Origin: Acidimicrobiales bacterium
Lineage (GTDB): Bacteria; Actinomycetota; Acidimicrobiia; Acidimicrobiales; Ilumatobacteraceae
Direction: 5' to 3'
Length of the DNA stretch: 28,586 nucleotides
Assembly: GCA_030833305.1 (NCBI GenBank)
Contig: JAURHL010000005.1
Span: forward strand, 1 to 28,586
Numbering within the stretch: position 1 is the first letter of the stretch; each line of letters begins with the position of its first letter. Shown piece after piece: positions 7,808-15,967 of the stretch. The notes beneath the pieces are model-generated. The model searched no databases, was not told where the DNA came from, and was given only the letters and a program-made list of their open reading frames with translations. Position numbers and translations under genes: made by a program.

Positions 7808-8803
7808 TCAGCCTTCGCCCAATCGGCGCCCGAGTCGATCCGACACCACCTCGACGGTGGCCAGCGCCTGCGGGTAATCCATGCGGGTGGGGCCCAACAC
7901 GCCGACCGTGCCCATTTGCTGACCGTCGACCACCACCGGGGCCACCACCACCGAACAGTTGGCCAGCGGCTCGATGCCGTGCTCGGCGCCGATGGCCACG
8001 CTGAGTCCGCGATTCAGGATGTCGCGCACCAGAGACACCACCAGGTACTGCTGTTCGAGGGTCTGCAACACCTGTCGCACCACGTCCACCGCGTCGAAGG
8101 CCGACGCCATCGAGGACGCACCGCCCACGAACACCGGGTTGTCAGCGTTGGCCCCCCGAAGGGCAGCGGCCGCCTTGTCGCACACCGCATCCACGCCGGC
8201 GTCGCCCGACGCGGTGACGTCGCCCAGATCGACCAGAGTGCGACCCACCAGCGCGCGCTGCAGATGAACCGTGGCCGCACCCAGACGGGTCTCGGACACC
8301 TCGGCGTCGAACTCGAGATGCTGACTCTCGACCGAACCGTTCGACATGACCGCGACCACCATCGCCTGTCGAGCGGACAATCCGACCACCTGCACGGAAC
8401 GAATGTCGGCCAGCTCCACCTTGGGACCCATCACCACGGATGCGTAGTTGGTGAGGCCGGCGACCAGATGCGACGTGCGCGCCAACAGTTCTTCCATGCG
8501 ACCGTGTGCGCCGTCGAAGAACTGGCGAACCTGGGTGACTTTCACGTCGTCGAGGCGACCGGGCTGGCTGAGGTGGTCGACGAAGAAGCGGTAGCCCTTG
8601 TCGGTGGGAATGCGCCCGGCCGAGGTGTGAGGCTGGGTGAGGAACCCTTCCTGTTCGAGCACGGCCATCTCGTTGCGTACGGTGGCCGAGGAGACGTTGA
8701 TGTCGTGACCGTTGGCGATGTGGGTGGAGCCGACGGGTTGACCCGAACCGATGTACTCCTGCACCACGGCTCGCAGGATGGCGGTCTTGCGATCATCAAG
8801 CAT
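7808..8803 (-). CDS. hrcA: Heat-inducible transcription repressor HrcA
   Basis: HrcA represses chaperone operons at CIRCE operators and is helped by GroEL. The 331-residue protein has the N-terminal winged helix (LDDRKTAILRAVVQEYIGSG, then SSATVRNEMAVLEQEGFL and the conserved PHTSAGRIPTDKGYRFFVD). The GAF-like HrcA domain follows, ending in GVLGPTRMDYPQALATVEVVS. Length is normal for the family. Start ATG 8803 has no Shine-Dalgarno sequence; TAAACT at 8814-8819 suggests a very short or absent leader. dnaJ follows at 54 bp. I see no CIRCE element in the upstream gap, so autoregulation is not evident here. Confidence 0.96.
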   Translation of the reverse strand: MLDDRKTAILRAVVQEYIGSGQPVGSTHIANGHDINVSSATVRNEMAVLEQEGFLTQPHTSAGRIPTDKGYRFFVDHLSQPGRLDDVKVTQVRQFFDGAHGRMEELLARTSHLVAGLTNYASVVMGPKVELADIRSVQVVGLSARQAMVVAVMSNGSVESQHLEFDAEVSETRLGAATVHLQRALVGRTLVDLGDVTASGDAGVDAVCDKAAAALRGANADNPVFVGGASSMASAFDAVDVVRQVLQTLEQQYLVVSLVRDILNRGLSVAIGAEHGIEPLANCSVVVAPVVVDGQQMGTVGVLGPTRMDYPQALATVEVVSDRLGRRLGEG

Positions 8804-8813
8804 GGTGATCAGT

Positions 8814-8819
8814 AGTTTA
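8814..8819 (-). promoter_or_regulatory. Possible -10 box of the hrcA-dnaJ operon
   Basis: TAAACT on the minus strand lies 10 nt before ATG 8803, so transcription would start within a few bases of the start codon. This fits the lack of a ribosome binding site. No clear -35 is present, and no CIRCE operator overlaps it. Confidence 0.33.
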
Positions 8820-8858
8820 GTACCGCCCCACCCCCGGCCATCGGGCGCGCGGGGAACC

Positions 8859-10220
8859 TCAGCCGAGGGCTTTCAGGCGGGCCAACGACTCGTCGCGCTC
8901 CACCGCATGATCCACGATCGGCGCCACGTACCCCAACGGCACCGCCCCGCCCTTGCCGCCCGGCGCGTGAATGATCGACGTCGGCAGATCGGCCACCTCG
9001 GGCACGAAACGCCGCACGTAGTCGCCGTTCGGGTCGTAGCGCTCCCCCTGCAACGCCGGGTTGAACACCCGGTAGTACGGCGCGGCGTCGGTTCCGGTTC
9101 CCGCCGTCCACTGCCAGCCGTGAGCGTTGCTGGCCAGATCACCGTCTACGAGATGCGCCATGAAGTGACGCGCGCCCCACTGCCACGGCAGGTGTAAGTC
9201 TTTGACAAGAAAGCTTGCGACGATCATTCGCACGCGATTGTGCATCCAGCCCGTCTGCTTCAGTTCGCGCATGCCCGCGTCCACGATCGGATATCCGGTC
9301 TCGCCCCGACACCACGCCGCGAACCGTTCCTCGGCCACCGGACCCTCGTCGTGCACCATGGCGTCCATCTTGCGATTCAGGTTGCGCCACCCCGAATCCG
9401 GGAAACGGTGCAGCACGTCGCCGTAGAACTCGCGCCAGGCGATCTCGCTTCGGTACACGTCGTGCGCCCGCGTTCCATGCAGGTCCGCCAACAACTGACG
9501 TGGATGGACGATGCCCCAACGCAGCGCGATCGACATCCGGCTGGTGCCCGGCACCCCGGGGTCGTTGCGACGTTGGTCGTAACCGTCGAGACCATCCGTT
9601 CCGCGATCACGGAACTCGGCCCACTGTGCGTGCACACCCCGCTCGTCGAAGGCGGGAAGATCGAAGTCCACCTCGGGTCGCGGGGGGCGACCTTCGCACG
9701 GAACAGTCGGCGCCCCCACCCAATTCGGGTCGCGCGGTGCGTCCAGGGGCCGATCCCAGCCGTGGGCCAGCCATCGCTTCGAGAACGGCGTGAACACCGA
9801 ATACGACGTGCCGTCGTCCTTGGTGATCGAGCCCGGGTTGACCGCGTACGGCGAACCCACGAATCGCAACGGAACACCCGACGCCTCCAGCCGAACGCTC
9901 ACGGCGTCGTCGCGGCGCGAACCGTACGGCGCGAAGTCACGGGCGGCGTACACCGCCGACGCCCCCACCTCGGCCACCAACGCGGGAATCACGTCGAGCG
10001 GGTCGCCGTATCTGTACACCAGCGCCCGACCCATGGAGTCGTCCAACGCGTTCAACGCGTCGCACATGTAGGCACGGCGAGGCGCTCCCGATCGTGACAT
10101 CAACAGCGGATCCACCACGAACACCGGCACCACGTCGGTGTGCTCGGCCAACGCCGCCAGCAGTGCGGGGTTGTCGGCCAGACGGAGATCCCGTCGGAAC
10201 CACATGATGGCGCGCGTCAT
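8859..10220 (-). CDS. phrB: Deoxyribodipyrimidine photolyase (CPD photolyase, class I)
   Basis: The enzyme repairs UV-induced cyclobutane pyrimidine dimers using FAD and blue light. The 453-residue protein starts with the antenna-domain signature IMWFRRDLRLADNPAL. The catalytic FAD-binding half contains SEIAWREFYGDVLHRFP, WCRGETGYPIVDAGMREL, GWMHNRVRMIVASFLVKDL, NAHGWQWTAGTGTDAAPYY and RVFNPALQGERYDPNG, all standard for class I photolyases. The GTGTDAAP stretch keeps the Asp expected in photolyases, and the Trp residues around HGWQW are in place for electron transfer. Start choice: ATG 10220 has TAAGTT seven bases upstream and may be leaderless. A TTG at 10229, one base after the hisD-like stop, is the alternative. 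Confidence 0.94.
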   Translation of the reverse strand: MTRAIMWFRRDLRLADNPALLAALAEHTDVVPVFVVDPLLMSRSGAPRRAYMCDALNALDDSMGRALVYRYGDPLDVIPALVAEVGASAVYAARDFAPYGSRRDDAVSVRLEASGVPLRFVGSPYAVNPGSITKDDGTSYSVFTPFSKRWLAHGWDRPLDAPRDPNWVGAPTVPCEGRPPRPEVDFDLPAFDERGVHAQWAEFRDRGTDGLDGYDQRRNDPGVPGTSRMSIALRWGIVHPRQLLADLHGTRAHDVYRSEIAWREFYGDVLHRFPDSGWRNLNRKMDAMVHDEGPVAEERFAAWCRGETGYPIVDAGMRELKQTGWMHNRVRMIVASFLVKDLHLPWQWGARHFMAHLVDGDLASNAHGWQWTAGTGTDAAPYYRVFNPALQGERYDPNGDYVRRFVPEVADLPTSIIHAPGGKGGAVPLGYVAPIVDHAVERDESLARLKALG

Positions 10221-10227
10221 GCGCGAC

Positions 10228-10233
10228 AACTTA
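10228..10233 (-). promoter_or_regulatory. Possible -10 box of the photolyase gene
   Basis: TAAGTT on the minus strand, made partly of the stop codon of the HisD-like gene, lies exactly 7 nt before ATG 10220. The spacing matches other putative leaderless starts in this window. There is no clear -35, so read-through from the upstream gene is equally possible. Confidence 0.25.
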
Positions 10234-11568
10234 GGAGAACCGCAAACGGATTGCGTTGGCGTGGGCCGGGAAACCCTCCACGTCGGCCAGAGCGATCACG
10301 CTCGGAGCGATGCGCCGCAACGCGTTCTCGTCGGCGCGGGCCACCGCGGTGCGCTTCAGGAACGCGTCCACCGTGACGCCGCTGGTGACGCGAGCGAAAC
10401 CGTTGGTGGGCAACGACGCCGGACATCCGATCACGAAGTTCGCCGCCGAGAAGGGCGTGTGTTGTCCGATCAGGATCTCGCCGGCGTGCACCAGTCGATC
10501 GACGACCTCATCGACCTTGGAGTCCGCCACCGCCACCTGCAGGTGTTCGGGGGCGAACGCGTTGGCCACCTCGGCGGCCTCGTCGAACGATCCGACCACG
10601 ACGCATCCACCGTTCACGCCCAACGACGCGGCGGCGGCCTCGGCCCGCTCGGTCGGCAACGCCACGATCTGCTTCGTCAGTTCGACTTCCACGGCCGCGG
10701 CCAACGTCGCCGAGGTGGTCACCAGCAACGTGCAACTGTCGGTGCCGTGTTCGGCCTCGATCAGCAGGTCGGCCGCCAAGCGCACCGGATCGGCGGTCTC
10801 ATCGGCGATCACCAGGCTCTCGGTGGGACCCAAGGCCATCTGCGTGGAGGTGCCGTAACGCTGCACCTCCATCTGCGCCACGGTCACCGGCAACGAACCC
10901 GGACCCATGATCTTCACGACCTTGGGAATGGTCTCGGTGCCGAACGCCAGCGCCGCCACGCCGGCGGGACCGTTCACCCGGAACACGTCGCGCAGCCCCA
11001 GAGCGCGGGCCACCATCAACACCACCGGATCGACGGCCCCGTTCGCACCGGGCTTGGGCGGCACCACCACGACCACCCGTGGCACGCCCGCCACCACCGC
11101 CGGGGTTCCCAGTTGCGCCAACACGCTCGGATAACTCGCCTTGCCACTGGGACAGAACAAACCGGCCGAGGCGATGGCGCTCGTGCGCTCGCCCACCATC
11201 AGCCCCGGGTCGCTCTCGAAGGACCAGTTGCCCCGATGCGTCATCACCTGTTCGTTGAATCGACGGATGTGGTCGACCATGTCGTCGATGGCGCCCGCCA
11301 GTTCGGCCGACACCTTCGCCGGCGCGGCGTCCCACTCGGCGTCGGACACGCGCAAACCCGACGGCTCGACGTCGACCTTGTCGAAGGTGCGCAACGCGTC
11401 GCACACCGCCGCGTCACCGCGATCGCGCACGTCGCAGACCAGGGCGGCGATCTGCTCGCGCAGCGCGGACGTGATCACCTTGTTCAGATCACGATCCACC
11501 AACGCGTCACGTTCGGACGCCGACATTGTCGACCACTCCAACATGCGCAGAATCGGACCACGAGCCAT
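10231..11568 (-). CDS. Histidinol dehydrogenase (HisD) family protein with altered active site
   Basis: The 445-residue protein is clearly of the HisD fold: GDAAVCDALRTFDK, AGLFCPSGKASYPS, DVFRVNGPAGVAALAFGTET, KIMGPG, EAEHGTDSCTLLVT and FAPEHL are in family order. My hand alignment to E. coli HisD, from memory, shows the catalytic Glu326/His327 retained (E341/H342), as well as His262 (H274), Glu414 (E431) and His419 (H436). Zinc ligand Gln259 is Glu here (E271), and zinc ligand Asp360 is Asn (N377). Substrate-pocket residues Glu356, Tyr361 and His367 are Phe373, Phe378 and Ala384. The usual GDYxxGxNHVLPT stretch reads ANFVIGCPASLPT. This argues for an NAD-dependent alcohol dehydrogenase acting on something other than histidinol. 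No his genes are nearby; an exporter lies directly upstream. Automatic annotation as hisD is likely. Confidence 0.85.
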   Translation of the reverse strand: MARGPILRMLEWSTMSASERDALVDRDLNKVITSALREQIAALVCDVRDRGDAAVCDALRTFDKVDVEPSGLRVSDAEWDAAPAKVSAELAGAIDDMVDHIRRFNEQVMTHRGNWSFESDPGLMVGERTSAIASAGLFCPSGKASYPSVLAQLGTPAVVAGVPRVVVVVPPKPGANGAVDPVVLMVARALGLRDVFRVNGPAGVAALAFGTETIPKVVKIMGPGSLPVTVAQMEVQRYGTSTQMALGPTESLVIADETADPVRLAADLLIEAEHGTDSCTLLVTTSATLAAAVEVELTKQIVALPTERAEAAAASLGVNGGCVVVGSFDEAAEVANAFAPEHLQVAVADSKVDEVVDRLVHAGEILIGQHTPFSAANFVIGCPASLPTNGFARVTSGVTVDAFLKRTAVARADENALRRIAPSVIALADVEGFPAHANAIRLRFS

Positions 11569-11574
11569 GGGGTC

Positions 11575-11580
11575 AGGGTA
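11575..11580 (-). promoter_or_regulatory. Possible -10 box of the HisD-like gene
   Basis: TACCCT on the minus strand, 6 nt before ATG 11568, lies in the short gap after the exporter stop codon. The same hexamer precedes rpsT, leuS and the gene at 17425. It would let the dehydrogenase and photolyase be expressed without the lepA transcript. No strong -35 is visible. Confidence 0.3.
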
Positions 11581-11586
11581 CCGGCA

Positions 11587-12807
11587 TCACTTCGGAGCGA
11601 CGGCGTGGATTCGCGCGGGAAACCCCAGTGCGACGAACGCCACCGTGATCGCCACCAACGAGATCAGGCTTCCATATGCGAGGGACCATTCCGGTCCCCA
11701 CGAGTCGGCGATCACTCCGGTGACGGGACCGCCGACCGGGGTGGAACCGAGAAAGGCCACGGCCGACAGGGCCAGCAGTCGACCGCGCATGTCGGCGGGA
11801 CACTTCTGCTGCACGAGACCGTTGAAGTTGGCCAGGAATCCGGCACCGCCGATTCCGAGCGGCACCGCGGCCACGAATGCCCACCAGCCCGTCGGAGCCC
11901 AGGCCAGGAACGGACCGGCCACCCCCAGCAACGTGACGCTCACGAAGAACATCCGGATGGTCGCCTGCTTGCGCGAGGCCGCCATCAGCGAACCCACGAC
12001 GCTTCCCACGCTCACCACCGCCAACACCCACCCGAACCAGCGCTCGTCACCCCAACGAACCGCGCTCAGCTTGGGCAACGACACCGAATAGTTGAAGGCG
12101 AAGGTGCTCACCACGATCAACACCATGTGCAACACGAACAACTCCCGGTCACGACGAACGAAGCGCAACGCGTCGCGCACCGGCGTGCCACCCCGGGGCG
12201 CCTTGGGCGACACCCGCAACTCGCGCACATCGATGGCCGCGAGGGAAGCCAACACCGCCACGAACGAGACCCCGTTCAGCATGAAACACCACGCGGTTCC
12301 GAGCGGACCCACCAGCGCCGCCGCCAACGCCGGACCGAAGATGCGCGAGCCCGTCATCACCGCGGTGTTCAACGACATCGCGTTGCTGATGTCGGCCTCG
12401 GCTACCAATTCCACCACCAAACCGCGCCGTGCCGGGTTGTCGAAAGCGTTCACGACTCCCAGCACCAACGCCAACGCGTACACCACCGGCACCGACACCA
12501 GCCCGGCGAAGTCGAGCGACGCCAGCACGACAGCCTGCACCGCCATCAACGACTGCGTGGTCAGGCAGGTGATGCGCTTGTCGCGTCGATCCGACAAGGC
12601 GCCGGCCCACGCGCCGAGGAACAACATCGGCAGGAACTGCAGGGCGACGGTGATGCCGAGGTCGGTGGCCTTGCCGGTGAGTCGGTACACCAGGATCGAC
12701 ATGGCCGTGGATTGCAGCCAGGTGCCCACGTTCGACACCAGGAGTCCGCCGAAGAACAGGCGGGCGTTGCGATTGCGCAGAGACCGGAACGTCTCCGAAC
12801 GGGCCAT
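11587..12807 (-). CDS. MFS exporter, EntS-like (MFS_3) family, 12 TM
   Basis: This 406-residue inner-membrane protein has about 12 hydrophobic helices. The N-terminal pattern FRSLRNRNARLFFGGLLVSNVGTW, then QSTAMSILVYRLTG and FLPMLFLGAWAGALSDRRDKR (motif A region), is typical of the MFS_3 group that includes the enterobactin exporter EntS. Substrates of this group vary (siderophores, macrolides), so the substrate is unknown here. No siderophore genes are present. ATG 12807 is only 4 bp after the lepA stop, and the stop is 18 bp before the HisD-like gene, so co-transcription with lepA is likely. Confidence 0.88.
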   Translation of the reverse strand: MARSETFRSLRNRNARLFFGGLLVSNVGTWLQSTAMSILVYRLTGKATDLGITVALQFLPMLFLGAWAGALSDRRDKRITCLTTQSLMAVQAVVLASLDFAGLVSVPVVYALALVLGVVNAFDNPARRGLVVELVAEADISNAMSLNTAVMTGSRIFGPALAAALVGPLGTAWCFMLNGVSFVAVLASLAAIDVRELRVSPKAPRGGTPVRDALRFVRRDRELFVLHMVLIVVSTFAFNYSVSLPKLSAVRWGDERWFGWVLAVVSVGSVVGSLMAASRKQATIRMFFVSVTLLGVAGPFLAWAPTGWWAFVAAVPLGIGGAGFLANFNGLVQQKCPADMRGRLLALSAVAFLGSTPVGGPVTGVIADSWGPEWSLAYGSLISLVAITVAFVALGFPARIHAVAPK

Positions 12808-12811
12808 GGAC

Positions 12812-14596
12812 TCAGTCGTCCAACTTCAAGGCCGAGATGAAGACGTCACCGGGCACTTCCACGCGTCCGATGGCCTTCATCTTCTTCTTGCCTTCCTTCT
12901 GCTTCTCGAGCAGTTTGCGCTTTCGGGTGATGTCACCGCCGTAGCACTTGGCCAACACGTCCTTGCGCTTGGCCTTCACGGTCTCGCGCGAGATCACCTT
13001 GCCACCGATGGCCGCCTGGATCGGCACGTCGAACATCTGGCGCGGAATGAGTTCTTTCAACTTCTCGCACATGCGACGTCCGTAGTTCTCGGCCTTGTCG
13101 CGGTGGACGATGGTGGAGAACGCGTCGGCGATGATGCTGTTCAGCAGCAGGTCCACCTTCACGAGGTTGCTGCGCTGGTATCCCGACAACTCGTAGTCGA
13201 GAGACGCGTACCCCTGGCTACGGCTCTTCATCTGGTCGAAGAAGTCCACCACCACCTCGGCCAGCGGGATCATGTAGTGCAATTCCACGCGTTCGGGCGA
13301 CAGGTACTCGATCTTCGACATGTCCCCGCGCCGCGTCTGGCACAGGTCCATCAGCGTTCCCGTGTATTCCTTGGGCGTGATGATGCTCACGCGGAAATAC
13401 GGCTCCTCGATGTAATCGATGTTCTGCGGCGGCGGAAGGTCGGCGGGGTTGTCCACCTTCAGTTGCTCGCCGTTGGTCTTGGTGACGAGGTACTCCACGC
13501 TGGGCGCGGTGGCGATGAGGGCCAATCCGAACTCGCGCTCGAGGCGCTCTTTCACGATCTCCATGTGCAACAGACCGAGGAAGCCGCACCGGAAGCCGAA
13601 ACCGAGAGCACCCGAGGTCTCGGGTTCGTAGGTGACGCTGGCGTCGTTCAGCTTCAACTTCTCCAGGCTCTCGCGCAGGTTCTCGAAGTCGTCGCCGTCG
13701 ATGGGGTACAGACCGCAGAACACCATGGGCTTCGGGTCGCGGTATCCGGGCAACGCTTCGGTGGCGGCCCGGCCGTACACCGTGACCGTCTCGCCCGATC
13801 GGGCCTCGGCCACGTCCTTGATGCCGGCGATGAGATAGCCCACCTCGCCCGGTCCGAGCTCGGCCACCGGCGTGGGTGTGGGTCGGCGCACGCCGATCTC
13901 GATGGCCTCGTGTTGCGCGTTGGCCTGCATGAACTGCAACCGAGCACCACTGGTCATGCGACCGTTCATGACACGGATGGACGACACCACACCGCGGTAC
14001 TGATCGAACTGACTGTCGAAGATGAGCGCCTGCAGCGCCGCGTCGGGGTCACCCTTGGGGGCCGGAATGCGCTCGCAGATGGCGTCCAGCAGATCCGGCA
14101 CGCCCTCGCCGGTCTTGGCCGAGATGCGCAGGATCTGATCCGCCGGGATGCCGAGCACGTTCTGGATCTCGGCCGCGTACCGCTCGGGGTCAGCGGCCGG
14201 AAGGTCGATCTTGTTGAGCGCGGCCACGATCTCGAGGTCGTGCTCGAGGGCCAGATAGCAGTTCGCCAGCGTTTGCGCTTCGATGCCCTGCGCCGCGTCC
14301 ACCACCAACACCACGCCCTCACAGGCCGCCAACGAGCGACTGACCTCGTATCCGAAGTCCACGTGACCGGGGGTGTCGATCAGGTGCAGGACGTGGTCTT
14401 TCCAGTCCACCCGCACGTTCTGGGCCTTGATGGTGATGCCCCGCTCGCGCTCCAGGTCCATGGAATCCAGGTACTGGGCCCGCATGTCACGGGCGTCCAC
14501 GGCCTTGGTGAGCTCCAGAATGCGGTCCGACAGCGTCGACTTGCCGTGATCGATGTGGGCGATGATCGAGAAGTTGCGGATGCGGGAGAGGTCCAT
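12812..14596 (-). CDS. lepA: Elongation factor 4 (LepA), ribosomal back-translocase GTPase
   Basis: LepA is a membrane- and ribosome-associated GTPase implicated in translation under stress and in 30S assembly. The 594-residue protein matches the usual length of about 600. The G domain has AHIDHGKST (P loop), RGITIKAQ (G2), DTPGHVDF (G3), NKIDLPAA (G4) and SAKTGEG (G5). The LepA-specific C-terminal domain is present: GGKVISRETVKAKRKDVLAK, GGDITRKRKLLEKQKEGKKKMK and the Gly-Arg-Val-Glu-Val-Pro end. ATG 14596 has no obvious Shine-Dalgarno sequence. The gene is divergent from rpsT, its common neighbour in many bacteria, and appears to lead an operon with the MFS exporter. Confidence 0.98.
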   Translation of the reverse strand: MDLSRIRNFSIIAHIDHGKSTLSDRILELTKAVDARDMRAQYLDSMDLERERGITIKAQNVRVDWKDHVLHLIDTPGHVDFGYEVSRSLAACEGVVLVVDAAQGIEAQTLANCYLALEHDLEIVAALNKIDLPAADPERYAAEIQNVLGIPADQILRISAKTGEGVPDLLDAICERIPAPKGDPDAALQALIFDSQFDQYRGVVSSIRVMNGRMTSGARLQFMQANAQHEAIEIGVRRPTPTPVAELGPGEVGYLIAGIKDVAEARSGETVTVYGRAATEALPGYRDPKPMVFCGLYPIDGDDFENLRESLEKLKLNDASVTYEPETSGALGFGFRCGFLGLLHMEIVKERLEREFGLALIATAPSVEYLVTKTNGEQLKVDNPADLPPPQNIDYIEEPYFRVSIITPKEYTGTLMDLCQTRRGDMSKIEYLSPERVELHYMIPLAEVVVDFFDQMKSRSQGYASLDYELSGYQRSNLVKVDLLLNSIIADAFSTIVHRDKAENYGRRMCEKLKELIPRQMFDVPIQAAIGGKVISRETVKAKRKDVLAKCYGGDITRKRKLLEKQKEGKKKMKAIGRVEVPGDVFISALKLDD

Positions 14597-14665
14597 GGGC
14601 GACGCGACGACGGTGGGGGAACCAGCGTCCCCCGCAGACTACTCGGTAACCGCAGGTCAGACCCC

Positions 14666-14686
14666 GTGGGCGTTGGGGACGCCCAC
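14666..14686. repeat. Perfect 8-bp inverted repeat at the rpsT promoter
   Basis: GTGGGCGT and ACGCCCAC flank a TGGGG loop. The repeat overlaps the proposed -35 of rpsT (TTGGGG, 14673-14678), so it is more likely a protein-binding site or a chance stem than part of the rpsT mRNA. Confidence 0.5.
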
Positions 14687-14701
14687 CCCTGCTGGTACCC
14701 T
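14673..14701 (+). promoter_or_regulatory. Putative rpsT promoter
   Basis: TTGGGG (14673-14678) and TACCCT (14696-14701) are separated by 17 bp and would start transcription near 14708. That leaves a leader of about 26 nt containing GAGG (14725-14728) five bases before the GTG start. Confidence 0.42.
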
Positions 14702-14733
14702 CACAGGGCTGTTTCGATCGCACCGAGGTTCAC

Positions 14734-14988
14734 GTGGCAAATATCAAGTCCCAGAAGAAGCGCATCCTGACGAATGCCAAGCGCGCCGAGCGCAACAAGG
14801 CCGTCAAGAGTGAGCTGAAGACGCGCGTCAAGAACGCCAAGGCCTCCGCCGGCACCGACGCCGCCGTCGAAGACGTTCGTCTCGCCGTCAAGCGCATCGA
14901 CATGGCCGCCGCCAAGGGCATCATCCACAAGAACACCGCGGCCCGTCGCAAGAGCCGCCTCATGAAGTCGGTCGGCTCCGCCAACTGA
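14734..14988 (+). CDS. rpsT: 30S ribosomal protein S20
   Basis: S20 is a primary 16S rRNA-binding protein of the small subunit. The 84-residue, lysine-rich protein has the family start MANIKSQKKRILTNAKRAER, the central helix rich in Lys/Arg (SELKTRVKNAKA) and the conserved C-terminal GIIHKNTAARRKSRL. The start codon is GTG 14734, five bases after a GAGG ribosome binding site. The gene ends 7 bp before the convergent holA stop, with no room for a separate terminator. It is divergent from lepA. Confidence 0.97.
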   Translation: MANIKSQKKRILTNAKRAERNKAVKSELKTRVKNAKASAGTDAAVEDVRLAVKRIDMAAAKGIIHKNTAARRKSRLMKSVGSAN

Positions 14989-14995
14989 TCGTTCC

Positions 14996-15967
14996 TCAGC
15001 GTCGCCGACCCGTCGGCGCCGCGAGTTTCGCCAAGCGCGCCACCAGCACGTCCATCACGACGTCGTTCTCCAGCCCGGTGCGGCCCCGAAGATCCAGATC
15101 CGCGGTCGCCAGCAAATCGAAGGCCCGTCGCAGTCCGGATGATCCGAGGTTGCGATAGGCCTTCAGTGCTTTCTCGGCCTGGAACCCCTTCGCGCCGGTC
15201 AAGGCTTCGGCGTCGCCGACGCTGTGCACCGACGGGCCGTCGAGTTTGGCCAACCGTGCGAAGTGATTGTGCAACTGCGCCATGATCTGCAGTGGATGAC
15301 GCTCCCCCGCGGTCATCATTCGCCGAGCCACCATGAGCGCCTTGGTGGCGTTGCCACCGTCGATGGCGTCGGTCAGGTCCCACGGCTTCACGTCACCCCG
15401 CTCGCCGAGGAACGGCTCCAGCTTGTCCGGGGTGACGACGGCGGCTCCGTACGTGGCGCGCAGGGTTTCGGCCAGACCGGCGAACCGTCCCACGTCCTCG
15501 CCCAACCACTCGATCATGATCGACATGGCTTTGGCGTCGAAACTGAGCCCGGCCACGGCCACCTGCTCTTCCCACCACGACCGCCGGTCGGCGGCACGGG
15601 TGGGCGGCGTCACGTCGATGTTGCGACCACCGGCGACCTTCAACGCATCGGTCAGTGCCTTCAGGATCTTGCCCTTGCGCCAGACGATGACCAGATCGGT
15701 GAACTCGGCTTCGTCGCGGATGTACTCGGCCAGGACGTCGATGTCCTCGGTCGTGGTGCCGTCGTGTTGATGAACCACCACCACCCGTCGATCGGTGAAG
15801 AACGGCGGAGTGCTGGCCGATTCGATGACCGAACCGATCACGTAATCGTCGACGAATTCGTCGAGCATCAAGCTGCGGTCGCCATCGCCGATGAGTTCTC
15901 TGACCTTCTCGGCCACCGCCGCCGACAGCACGACCTCGTCGGATCCGTGGAGAACGAGCGTGGCCAT
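14996..15967 (-). CDS. holA: DNA polymerase III subunit delta (clamp loader, HolA)
   Basis: HolA opens the beta sliding clamp in the clamp-loader complex. The 323-residue protein begins MATLVLHGSDEVVLSAAVAEK and shows the delta pattern: an N-terminal AAA-like domain with TPPFFTDRRVVVVHQ (usually PFxxxRRLVVV), the central VIVWRKGKILKAL, a helical domain with WLGEDVGRFAGLAETL, and a C-terminal collar domain ending in DLDLRGRTGLENDVVMDVLVARLA. The P-loop lysine is absent, as expected for delta. ATG 15967 overlaps the comEC stop by one base (TGATG), and comEC-holA adjacency is widespread in bacteria. An in-frame start 18 bases upstream would lie inside comEC. Confidence 0.93.
   Translation of the reverse strand: MATLVLHGSDEVVLSAAVAEKVRELIGDGDRSLMLDEFVDDYVIGSVIESASTPPFFTDRRVVVVHQHDGTTTEDIDVLAEYIRDEAEFTDLVIVWRKGKILKALTDALKVAGGRNIDVTPPTRAADRRSWWEEQVAVAGLSFDAKAMSIMIEWLGEDVGRFAGLAETLRATYGAAVVTPDKLEPFLGERGDVKPWDLTDAIDGGNATKALMVARRMMTAGERHPLQIMAQLHNHFARLAKLDGPSVHSVGDAEALTGAKGFQAEKALKAYRNLGSSGLRRAFDLLATADLDLRGRTGLENDVVMDVLVARLAKLAAPTGRRR

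Larger units (their letters stand above)
14597..14733. other. Divergent lepA / rpsT intergenic region with two hairpins
   Basis: This 137-bp region, one of the longest gaps in the window, must hold both promoters. It contains two inverted repeats: GGGGGA/TCCCCC (14615-14620 and 14628-14633, 7-nt loop), which would fall in the lepA leader, and GTGGGCGT/ACGCCCAC (14666-14673 and 14679-14686, 5-nt loop), which lies over the rpsT -35 region. A minus-strand TAGTCT (14636-14641) is a candidate lepA -10, with a weak -35. That would give a 5' leader of about 30 nt containing the first hairpin. Confidence 0.55.

Noticed and set aside
6848..8815. 655-residue plus-strand open frame
   Set aside because: It is antisense to dnaJ and hrcA, both unmistakable; its composition is His/Arg-rich without motifs.
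8804..8858. CIRCE operator upstream of hrcA
   Set aside because: I looked for TTAGCACTC and GAGTGCTAA arms and found neither; only a TGATCA palindrome near the start codon is present.
10138..12840. 900-residue plus-strand open frame
   Set aside because: It lies antisense to the HisD-like gene and the exporter. It is rich in His, Arg, Gly and Gln with no domain, which is typical of shadow frames opposite GC-rich genes.
12092..14770. 892-residue plus-strand open frame
   Set aside because: It is antisense to lepA and part of the exporter, shows no recognisable domain, and runs into rpsT.
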